Below, one piece after another: positions 1 through 8,734 of a stretch of DNA of 21,541 nt. The DNA is from Hypsibius dujardini (lineage: Eukaryota > Tardigrada > Eutardigrada > Parachela > Hypsibiidae). A model generated the notes under the pieces. It ran no database searches. It saw nothing but the letters and a program-made list of their open reading frames with translations, and had not been told where the DNA came from. A program made the position numbers and the translations under genes. The stretch's first letter is position 1, and the number at the start of each line of letters is the position of its first letter. The stretch lies in the NCBI GenBank assembly GCA_001579985.1, contig LRSR01014166.1:1-21541 (forward strand), read 5' to 3'.

Positions 1-266
1 ACCGATTCAACCCATGTACCGATTCAACCCATAGCGTTTGCCTGGTACTAGTAGCAGCGTGTATGGACAGGGCGGCATCTCGAACTGATTCTAAGCGTTT
101 TGGAAACATTTGGATCAGTCGAACGCAAGGCGAAATGAACCCTTCAGCCGCTAAATGTAATTGCACTAATTTCATTTGACAGTTGTCTCGCGGGTGAAAA
201 AAACCTGGATTCATGCATCAACAGCCTCGTATGATATTTCGAACCAGAAAAACAAGCGCGCCATTA
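1..266. other. 3' flank of the secreted-protein gene
   Basis: This stretch lies downstream of the stop codon of the minus-strand gene. It starts with two copies of a 17-bp unit (accgattcaacccatgt) at 1-34. I see no AATAAA signal on the minus strand and no other gene. Confidence 0.5.
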
Positions 267-2453
267 TTATCTACCAATACTGGGAAACTGCGCAAAGCCA
301 CTGGAACCAAACGAATTAGGTTGACCGCCGAAAAGTGAAGGAAATGGATTCTGCTGAAATTGTTGATTGGAATTGCCGAACATATTGCTGTTGTTGTTGT
401 TTTGTCCCCTTGACTGCTCATCTGGAAAAAGAACAAACTCCCTTAGTTACACATGGTGAATACCTCGAGGCACTCAGTACATTACATATCCTATCTTCCC
501 GACACAATTAACGTTAACACAGACTAAACTAAACTAGCGGAAACAAAAGACCTTCAAACTGAAATAAATCTCTTTCACTAAAGAAACCTTTTGTGACGTG
601 ATGTTTTGTAAGGTACGCGCGCGCCATGACCTACCTGTAGCTTACGTACCTCGCTGCTGTTCGCGCGAGCGAGAACCCATTCCGGAACCGGGAAAGTTGC
701 GCACCGGACTAAACGGATTTTGTATGGGCATGGGGTTAAATCCGCCGAAATTGTCGTTAAAACCGGCATTGTTGTTACCAAAGCTGGGCACCCGACCGAA
801 CGAACTCAGCGGAGAACCGAACGAACTCAGCGGAGAACCAAAGTTACCAGAGTTCTCTCGACGATTGCTGTTGTGGCGCGGCGGTGAAGATTTCGTTCGA
901 CGATTGTTTCGGTGAGCAGTTGTGGTTTCCGGCACGAGAGACGAGTCTTCGTCCCTTCCCGGCGTAGGCAGAGTTGAGTCTGGAATATCTGGTGATAGTG
1001 CAGCGGTGGTGGAGGTTGTGGTAGTTGTCGTCGTAGTAGTAGTAGTCGTGCTTGTAGTCGAGTCAACTGGAACAGGAAGAGGGGCGGGTGCTGCCGTAGG
1101 TGGAGGGGCAGGGGCAGGGGCAGGAACGATGACAGCTGGTACGTTAGCTACAGGCGCTACACAGGCACCACGGCAAATTATGTGTATGAAGTGCAACGAT
1201 CAATTTCAATAACAAAAAACTGTGTGTCTTTAGTGCTAGTGTTAGTTTATTCATTTTAAACACAACTATTTTATTCTAACTAATTGTAATCGGTTAGTTG
1301 TGCCATGAGTCATATCCTTACGTGTTTGTGGTTGGATGCGTAGCGGTGCTAGAGGTGGTGGTTTTACGACATTCACATCCGGGATGGGAAGGGGTGCATT
1401 GTCCACCGATCCCTTAGCATTACTAACCCCCGCTGCGTTGCCATGCATGAAGACGTTGGCTTTGTTAATTGTGGACGCCGAGCCCTGACTGTTAGGATCA
1501 CCGCTGGTGATCTGGGCGCTGGTGTCTGCGGCCGCAAGAGCAGGTCCCCCTTTGGGGCCTTTCCCTGCTTTTGATGCCGCCGAAGAGGAAGCACCTTTCC
1601 CGAAATTCTGGTTGCCTTGATATTCACTTGAGCTTGACCCGAGAGGTCCCTGTATATATTTAAGATGTTCCTCGTTTACTAATTTGAATAAACAGCCGTT
1701 AGAAGTTAGGACCGACAGACAGACAAACAAGCAGGCAAGGAGACAGATAGACAAACAGACAAACAAACAGGCAGACAGACAACAGAAAACACACAGAAAA
1801 CACACAGACAAATAGACAGACAGTCAAACAGACAGACAGACAAGCAGGCAAGGAGACAAATAGACAAACAGACAGGCAGACAGAAAACAGACAGAACACA
1901 GACAGACAGACAGACAGACAGTAAGACAGGAAAAGCGCACAAACGCTCAAGCTAGGTGGTAACTTACTTGGATGTCTAGGGTAAATGCAAGACTATCGGC
2001 CAGACTTAATCCTGGATTCTTCGTATCGATTTTCTGTGCGTGGGATTGAGATACAGAAGAGACGTAGCTTGGCTTGTTACTGTTCAGGCTACTCAAAGCG
2101 GCGTTGAGGTCCAGAGAAGGAGCAAGTGTGAATTTTTGCAGCTGAGACTGCAGCTGTCGCTTAACCCTGTCCTTCGCCACGTAAGACCTTTCCTGTCGAA
2201 GGACAGCGTGGCGGACGCTCCGCACATGACTCGTTAGGGAATCAAACAGTTCTGCATAGATATTTTTTGTTTATTTATTATAGCCATGAATACGACGAGA
2301 ACAATTAAGTTACGTTTTGATGGTACCTGTTCCTGTTACATCCGCCCGTTGAGTATGAAGAGCATTCACGTCGGCTGCACATCCGTCGAGGAGGAAAGAC
2401 GATGACAACAGGAACCAGCTTGAATACTGAAGCAGAATGTTGAAAGAGATCAT
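267..2453 (-). CDS. Unrecognised secreted low-complexity protein, 466 aa, five exons
   Basis: Coding exons in transcript order are 2453-2327, 2251-1968, 1649-1322, 1156-650 and 421-267. Each junction is GT...AG and the phases agree (1, 0, 1, 1), ending at TAA 269-267. The product starts MISFNILLQ with a hydrophobic signal peptide (residues 1 to about 27, cleavage likely near GCAA). A basic stretch follows, with RVKR at 71-74 before Gln75, a furin-type site, so the first 74 residues may be a leader plus propeptide. After that come a Ser/Ala/Gly/Lys-rich part, a Pro/Ala-rich segment, a run of about 18 mostly Thr/Ser residues (possible O-glycosylation), and a tail rich in Asn, Phe, Gly, Ser and Gln. 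There is almost no Cys and no domain I recognise; a matrix, mucin-like or silk/cuticle-like secreted protein is possible. The exon 4 acceptor could instead be at 1147, which keeps the frame and removes three residues. The exon chain is well supported; the function is unknown. Confidence 0.78.
796..837 (+). repeat. In-frame 21-bp direct duplication inside exon 4 of the secreted-protein gene
   Basis: Two identical 21-bp copies lie at 796-816 and 817-837. On the coding (minus) strand they encode a repeated GSPLSSF heptad in the Gly/Ser/Phe-rich region. Exact identity suggests a recent slippage duplication. Confidence 0.9.
1709..1930. repeat. (CAGA)n/(CAAA)n microsatellite in intron 2 of the secreted-protein gene
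   Basis: A long imperfect run of cagacaga and caaacaga units fills most of the 318-nt intron 1650-1967. Read on the minus strand it is (GTCT)n/(TTTG)n, which opens long artefactual Cys/Leu/Ser-rich reading frames. The same motif recurs at 13336-13600, 16890-17020 and, in related form, 18310-18474. Confidence 0.95.
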
Positions 2454-2465
2454 CTTGTCATTGCC

Positions 2466-3356
2466 CTGAAATTATATCCGAACTGTTCATTTGTTGAGGG
2501 AGTTTATCCCGTCAATACTATCCGATCACGTTCACCGAGAAAAGTCGGGCTCCGGGTTATCCCAAAGAAACGGCAGATGATTTGAGTAACGAAGGCACTA
2601 GAATCAAGGTCTGAAATAGATGGCGAGAAAAATTCGGATTTGTATCCTGACTGGGGAAAACGGTAGCACGGTGGGTGCATTAGTAAAAAACAAAACCCGA
2701 CAGACAAGAAAGACCGTGGTATACCGTAATGTTCAATGTGTGTAATGGTGACTGACAAAAACACCCACTTCGGAGTTACATCCTGCTTTGAGCTGCTGTG
2801 GTTAAGTTTGTTGAGCCCGCTGTTGCTGGTTGCGTGCTGCTGTGCGGGTGAATAAGTTGTCAATTGTTGGCAGATTGCTAATTAAGCAAGCGGAGACAAC
2901 ACGTTTTTTTACGAAAGGCGGTAAGTGACGACGAGACTGTTACTTTCCTTGAACTGGCCCCTATGCGACAAGAACGTCTTCGAGTTCGAAGAGGGACTTT
3001 CCAACCAACTTATTAAGCCGAACCTTGGCGTAGCGCCCTCTATGGGGGGAGTCTTTGCCAGGAGGTGGCGCCACTGTAGGGAAGCCCGTGTCCGGTTATC
3101 ACGCCTACAACGTGGTCTTCGATTTTAATTTGTGTGTTTCGATATGTCACACTAACAATACATTTAACCTCGAAATATAAAAGAAGAAGCTATTCACTGA
3201 TGCATATATATGTATATAGAGCGTATACACGTTTAACTGTTGAAGAAAGAGGGGAAGGCTTTAAGCGGCATGTTGGAAAAAAATAACAAAACGAGTTCAG
3301 AAGATTTGCCGAGGTTGCTCCGTGGAAATATCCCCGGCAATACAGCAAGGGGATTT
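2466..3356. other. Intergenic region with no supported gene
   Basis: This is the 5' flank of the secreted-protein gene and the 3' flank of the calcium-sensor gene. The minus-strand sequence ending at 2466 (ataatttcag) resembles a splice acceptor, so part of this stretch may be a 5' UTR intron. The only longish open frame (2504-2863, minus) lacks an ATG start at its annotated end and has no recognisable domain. Nothing else is supported. Confidence 0.5.
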
Positions 3357-6196
3357 CTACCCCTTTCCGGTGCTTGTAAGCATGTGCATGAGAGATTTGT
3401 CGTTGAGGCAGCCTGTAGAGAAAAAAACTCGCCCTGACTCGGTTGAATTAGGCGGACGGATCAATTGATGACGAACCTTCAATAAACTCGTGCTCTTCCA
3501 AAATTCCGTCGGAATTTTTATCCATCTTTTGGAAAATCTGCTTGGCTCGATCGCCGGGATTGGAACTGAAGGATGCGTCGTCCGAGCCGGTTGGGATTTG
3601 ATGGGTCGTGCCCAGCATTTCTTGTATTGCCTGTGCAGCGGGCAAGGCATTTATTATTTATTACTTATCATACGAAATTCCCGAACTTCCTCGAGCGAAT
3701 GGGTTATCAAGATCGGGTACCTTAATAATTTTGGTCATCTCTCGTAAATCGATGTGCCCATTGCCATCAATGTCGTACCTACCAATTGTTCAAGTAGAAC
3801 GGGAAACAGAATTAGAAAGAAATGGATGATACAATCGAAATGAGCAGATTGACCGAACGGTTTTACAACCAACGACAAGATTGAGTACACTGGAGGAACA
3901 GGCGCATGGGCAAAAGGGGCGGAGCGAGGGTGGTCAGGTGGTTGATTGTTTGATTGTTTGAAAACCACCCCCTGCCCCGCCCTTTTGCCCATTCCCCGGA
4001 CCCTTCAGTGTACTCAATCTTTTCGTTGACTTTACATGCGGAATGCCCATTTCAGTTTCTGTTCGGCTGTCCCTGATGACGTCACGTTGATTGCCAACAG
4101 GAATTCCTAGAGCGAAATAAATAATCGGTATAAAGATTAATACGCATAACGGAATCCTCTGCAAAGCTAAGCATTGCGGGTGTCAGCCCGCACTCAGCCA
4201 GCACAAACACGGAGAGAATCATACGTTAAGATATGATTTGTATCATTTCTTGATGCACTAGACATTAAACTCCCACTTTCACACATAACTGCAGAATTTG
4301 CCTCCGGTTAAAATAATGAGTATTCTTTCTCTGTCCGTGGCTTTACTTTTCTCAAATCGACAGGGCTCTTTTCTAGCGCCTTTGACCGCTTTTATGACTT
4401 TAAGCTGCTAAACGAGTTTTTGAGGGAAGGTTATCTAACGGTACTGCAGAAAAATATGTTTTCTTTGGAAAATCCGTTTTTGATTGATCACGGGGTGCAG
4501 TGTCGCACACAATCCGTACAAGACACAGGCACGACAAACAGCAAAAAGCCACTGGCGTAAGGGAAACAGCGAAAAGCCACTGGCGTAAGGACTATTCGAT
4601 CTACTGTTTAGGGTCTAGTACCATCGGCGCAAGGGCTTGTTCTATCCCCTGTCCAGTGTCTAGTACCACCGACGCAAGGGCCTTTTCTGTCCACTGTTTA
4701 GGGTCTAGTACCCCTGGCGTAAGGGCTTGTTCTATCCCCTGTCTATGGTCCAGTACCACCGTCACGAAAAGTGTTCATAGAAAAGCAGTCAGGTATCTGT
4801 GGCCACTAATCTCATTTCACTTTCTTGGATGTTTAAACAAACAGAAAGCAAGGCTTTGCGAAGGCGACTCTCTCTCCCAGGAGAAATAGCAGCATTTTTA
4901 TCTGGTCAAGCAAGCGAAGAGTAAAATGTAAATTTGCGTAAAAGCCTGTCATGTTTATTTGACTGCTCGCTCCCTTCGGTATCGATTTTCGCCGGGGATA
5001 CACCCGGAGAGAGACCACGACGGGGTTACACCCGGAGAGAGACCACGACGGGGTTATACCCGGAGAGGGACCACGATGGGGGATGTATTACCGGCTCTCC
5101 GGGACTCTAAAGATACGCAGTTATTTCACGACCGAATGACAATTACCTCCTTTCATCCAATTCGCTTACATCGAGTACATCTTTGCTTAAAATGTCTTTA
5201 GTAGAAAATACGGCCACACTTGCGCAGTCAAAAACGCGAAACGGCCCTGTTGTGCCATAGAAATGTTTGAGATCTCGTGCCATCGATCGCTCCTGGTGAG
5301 CGATGTCCATCTCAGTATATTCTACAGATCTATCACTTAACAGGATCGGACTCGGACGGCAAATTAAATGACTTCTTCATTATGCATGTCTACTTTCAAA
5401 TTCTCGACTGAATTGCCATAGTGAGACAGTTTCATTCAATACACATCCGCGATGTGTGTAATAGTAACGCTAATAACGAAATTTAGTAGTAAAATAACGG
5501 TCTGTATTGCAGTCCTACAGTAACATACCTTAAAGTCAATAAAGCCCGACTTGTCTTGGTCGAATGTCCGGAATACGTGCTCACAGAAAGCCTGTGCGTC
5601 ACCGGAGGGAAAGAACACCTAACAACAAACGAATTCGGCATATCTCGGTATTTGGATAGGACGATAAGCGCACGGGTTCAGTGTCAACATTACCTTGTAC
5701 ACCTCGACGAACTTGTTGGGCGATAAACGGCCATTTGGACAGTCTGCAAAAAAAAGGTACGCAGCGGACATAATAATAAAATTAATCTGCTGGGCTGGGC
5801 AACCTGGCTTGGATTAAGCCTGGCTGGCTGCGCATTAAGCTTAGGTAAGCTCATTTATTGGGAAAACATCAGGTGACTTTTACAAAATCATCAATCTACT
5901 AATCATTTTATTATTACAACTGAACTGAAAAGGCAAAAGTCATTAGGCTCTTGCATTCAGATTGGCGCTACAATTTAACCGAAAATTAGCGCCGAACCAT
6001 TAGAACTACTAGACTCGAACCCATAGAACTAGACTAGAACCAATAGAACTCTGTACTAACCGCGATGGAATCCCGCGTGCCATTCCCTGATGACTGCCTC
6101 GTCGAAATTGGTATTGTTGCGAAGGAATTCCAGGTCGGATTTTGTCAGTTTGTCGGGCTTCCCACCGTTTCCTTTCTTGCTGCCGTGATTGCCCAT
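3357..6196 (-). CDS. Neuronal calcium sensor (NCS/recoverin family, NCS-2/neurocalcin-like), 204 aa
   Basis: Seven coding exons in transcript order: 6196-6061, 5743-5694, 5618-5529, 4106-4036, 3778-3721, 3630-3477 and 3412-3357. All are GT...AG bounded and phase-consistent; the introns are 317, 75, 1422, 257, 90 and 64 nt. The start MGNHGSKK fits the N-myristoylation rule (Gly2, Ser6), implying a Ca2+-regulated membrane sensor. EF-hand 1 is degenerate, with the Cys47-Pro48 seen across the NCS family. EF2 (82-93), EF3 (118-129) and EF4 (172-183) keep acidic position 1, Gly6 and Glu12, so three Ca2+ sites look functional. Family landmarks include [25 protein letters not shown] and KWAFRMYDIDGNG. 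The length is typical (190-205 aa). The C-terminus (ML-TSTGKG) is reached only by splicing the 64-nt last intron; reading through it would give a shorter, non-family end. It looks closer to the invertebrate NCS-2 type than to frequenin or true neurocalcin, but that subtype is my judgement. Confidence 0.95.
3871..4026. repeat. Foldback (inverted repeat) element in a calcium-sensor intron
   Basis: Two 64-nt arms (3871-3934 and 3963-4026) are imperfect reverse complements around a 28-nt loop. The outer 22 nt match with one mismatch and include the shared string aagattgagtacactg. A central block, atgggcaaaaggg, is also preserved. The element begins nine bases inside the 5' splice site of intron 3779-4035. 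No clear target duplication or transposon TIR is visible. Confidence 0.85.
4544..4765. repeat. Minisatellites in the 1.4-kb calcium-sensor intron (28-bp and 45-bp periods)
   Basis: The string aaaagccactggcgtaagg occurs at 4544 and 4572 (28-bp spacing). It is followed by four copies of a 45-bp unit marked by gtctagtacc or gtccagtacc at 4613, 4658, 4703 and 4748. Copies 1 and 3 resemble each other more than their neighbours, suggesting a 90-bp higher-order duplication. Confidence 0.85.
5001..5085. repeat. 28-bp minisatellite, three copies
   Basis: Three copies of a unit beginning acccggagag start at 5002, 5030 and 5058. It lies in intron 4107-5528 of the calcium-sensor gene. The rest of that intron shows no coding sequence I can support. 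Confidence 0.9.
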
Positions 6197-6205
6197 TATT
6201 AGCAA

Positions 6206-6274
6206 CTGCAGGAGATGTTAACCGGAAAGATTTGTGGCGGGAACCCGGAATACGAGAGGATTGTTTGAGCTCAC
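6206..6274 (-). other. Probable 5' UTR intron of the calcium-sensor gene
   Basis: On the minus strand this 69-nt segment begins gtgagc and ends ctcctgcag, with ttaac as a possible branch point about 15 nt before the acceptor. It would leave a 9-nt UTR (TTGCTAATA) before the ATG. The size fits the other short introns of this gene. Trans-splicing at the same acceptor is an alternative. Confidence 0.5.
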
Positions 6275-6510
6275 TCGAGTACACACACACAGACACACAC
6301 AATTCACACACAGGCACAGGAGAGATGTGTGCTTCAGACAGACCGAGACACTCGAAAAAGCAAAGAGCAGTTGGCTCCTTCCGACAGATACACTCCGCGC
6401 TTCAGCCAGATGACCTTGGATGATATCCAATTTCCGACTGCAATGTTTCACTCCGATCAGCTGGATCGTGTCTGAAGACGAGGAGGAGGAGGAGGAGGAG
6501 GAGACGGAGG
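6275..6510 (-). other. Probable non-coding first exon of the calcium-sensor gene
   Basis: This stretch lies between a TATA-like box and the putative 5' UTR intron. Over about 235 nt it has no ATG on the minus strand, as expected of a leader and unlikely by chance. It holds (TCC)n (6479-6505) and (TG)n (6285-6312) runs. The exact start is not determinable. Confidence 0.4.
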
Positions 6511-6528
6511 AGAAGAGACGGCCACAAC

Positions 6529-6537
6529 GATATATAG
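6529..6537 (-). promoter_or_regulatory. TATA-like box for the calcium-sensor gene
   Basis: The minus strand reads GCTATATATCG here, about 25-30 bp before a CT-rich (TCC)n tract where transcription could begin. The position, upstream of an ATG-free leader, supports a promoter, but TATA-like strings are common. Confidence 0.35.
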
Positions 6538-6803
6538 CTTCCAATTTAACGTGATGTAATGCAATAACTCGTCACGGGTAGTGGCGTATCGCTACGACGG
6601 CGCTTCTGCGAACCGACCGGATGGAGAAGCATAACAAATGATAATAACTTCCGAAACACACGCACACATGAACAACAGAAGCGAAAAACGGTAGGGAAAA
6701 GTAGAAAGGCAAGTTGAAGGTTTTTCGAGTTGTGCACGCGTGGAAAAGCGGAATTATTGTTGCCGGCGGGGGTGCGGACGGTGTGAAGCCTCAAAAGTGC
6801 CGG

Positions 6804-6916
6804 CACAGCGTATGTACACTACTAAACCAATGGTACGCAATGCGGGCATGAATCGTCACAGCGTATGTACACTACCCGAACTAATGGTACGCAGTGCGCG
6901 CATGAATCGTCACAGC
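6804..6916. repeat. 53/54-bp tandem duplication
   Basis: Two diverged copies start at 6804 and 6857, each beginning cacagcgtatgtacacta and ending gcatgaatcgt, with the first bases of a third copy at 6911. Confidence 0.85.
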
Positions 6917-8460
6917 TTACAACAACCGGTCTGCGGCGGAAAGCGTGACACTGCTACTGCGCCGTAGAGGCGTACGATTACGTAAAGATGGTGCAAAGGC
7001 CATTAAAGCCCAAAAGCAGACAAGCGACTACCCAATCCGCAGAGGATAAACATATCCCGAATCATGAGTATTCCATCGCCAAGCGTTCCATTTGCAACCG
7101 GGTGTGCGCAGCCACGGTGCCAAAAGGTGCTCGCTATATACGCGCTGAATAGTAGAGTCCTTTCTTTTGGGTTCAGCCCGAGATCACACTCAGGGAGGAC
7201 GATTGTTGTTTGTTGATGACACGATTAGAGATGCACTTCGATGTTCAGATGGGCGCACATGCACTTCGTCACTCGCCTGCGCTGAATCAAAACACCGGAT
7301 CGGATCGGGTTACAATTGAGTTGGTCGCGGGAAATAATGAGGTCTTCAGGGTGATTCTAATAGGCCTTGCCTGTGACGGCATGGTCCGTTGCGAGTGCAC
7401 AGTACCAGGAGGTATCGTCCATTTGTGAGGCACTTGGCAGGATGCTCAGGATGTGACGGCTCGGCGGACTTAATTCCACTGCCACTCACTGTAGGCGTGC
7501 ACAGATGAAACCCGCCATAAAGTTGTTCTAAGAAGACGGACAGCTCGCGTTAATCTAATAAGTGACTTTGATCTCCGTCGATGAAGGCATTCCGTCTGGA
7601 GCGGATTTTTTAGGGCCCCCCATCCACTTGTTACCCGAAATAGAAACGCCGGCTGCGTCATTTCTCACGGGCTGCTGTTCTTGTGGCAGTCAGCTCCAGC
7701 TGCTCACCAGTTTCTGACTGCGGCGGCGACGGCGACCGGATGAGGAAGTCTCCCAGCTCGCATGCCTCCCACGAGTGTGTGAAGACGCGATGATGATTGT
7801 ACTTAGTTAGTCGACAAACCGTTAGTCACTTCAGCTGTGTCTGTGTCACTTCAGCTGTGTCTGATGGACTGCCCGGTGAAAACGGGCGGTTCCAGGGCGG
7901 ATACGAGGAGTGTGCACATGGGCGGATATTTTCGGTAGGAGGGGAAAAACTTATTTTAATATATGAGGTTCGTGTTCATATTCTCAATTCAGATTTTCTG
8001 TCGCGCGGAAAAACCGGTGACGCTGAAGTCGCATTCCTGAACTTTAATTGGTTTCGCAGTCTGGTGTTTATAGCTACTTGGGGTCTCGACTGAATAGAAC
8101 TTTTGAAGCATAAACAATTGCCCAACAATACCGGTGTATGTCGTACACTGATGGCGCACAATCGGTTACTCAATTAGCTCGACAGCTCTTCGGACCAGTC
8201 ACAACCATAATATAAGTTTCTATCGGATTCGGAGAGGAGAAAAAATGGGAAATGAGACATTGCTCCCGAACTACGCTCCCTGCGCTCTCTTCGACCGGTC
8301 GAGTCGGCGAGAGAGCTGCCCGTTGTAACTGCCTGTTATATGATCTCCACTAGATGGCGCTGCTTTCTAATCCGTTTCGAAGAGGTTATATATCAATATA
8401 TATATATATATCAAAAGGGAAAAAACGGAGATCTCGAGGAATCGTAACAAAACTGACTGT

Positions 8461-8516
8461 GAGTCCTCGACCTCAGCCAATTCTGTGGTACGCGAATCGG
8501 CTGAGGTCGAGGACTC
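8461..8516. repeat. Near-perfect hairpin, 23-bp stem and 10-nt loop
   Basis: The arms 8461-8483 and 8494-8516 are reverse complements with one mismatch (A/G, four positions before the loop end of the stem) around tgtggtacgc. The stem is GC-rich, with cctcgacctcagcc in the left arm. It could be a short foldback, a small-RNA precursor or a replication-generated palindrome; nothing in the sequence decides between them. Confidence 0.85.
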
Positions 8517-8734
8517 AAAGAGCAGTGTCATATTGGTTGTGTGATCATAATCTAATGATCCATAATTCCGAGAAGAGAACCAGATGGAGCGGTTAAGTTT
8601 ACCGGCCATCACCATCCCGGCCTTTGTGACATAGGGTAACAGGCTCTTCTTAAAACTCTGATAGAGCATCTACAGTAATAACAACTTAATCAACGAACTC
8701 TACTCCACTGTACACTGGGATCTACTGCAACGAA

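Larger units (their letters stand above)
6538..8734. other. 2.2-kb intergenic region, no supported gene
   Basis: This separates the calcium-sensor promoter from the 3' end of the Ly6 gene. It contains the duplicated block at 6804-6916, a 20-bp duplication (cacttcagctgtgtctg, near 7825-7862), a TA-rich run at 8388-8412 and the hairpin at 8461-8516. Open frames here are short, mostly lack an ATG and match nothing I know. Confidence 0.5.

Noticed and set aside
2504-2863. 119-residue minus-strand open frame upstream of the secreted-protein gene
   Set aside because: It has no ATG at its start, no domain, no splice-consistent partner, and it overlaps the likely 5' UTR or promoter of the next gene.
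3413-3476. Calcium-sensor protein ending in ...SSSIDPSA by reading through the last intron
   Set aside because: The 64-nt segment has a GT start, a pyrimidine-rich stretch and CAG, and splicing it restores the family-like C-terminus [16 protein letters not shown] in phase.
8276-8325. Palindromic stretch around cgaccggtcg with gagagag flanks
   Set aside because: The pairing is short and interrupted, within what a GC-rich region can show by chance.
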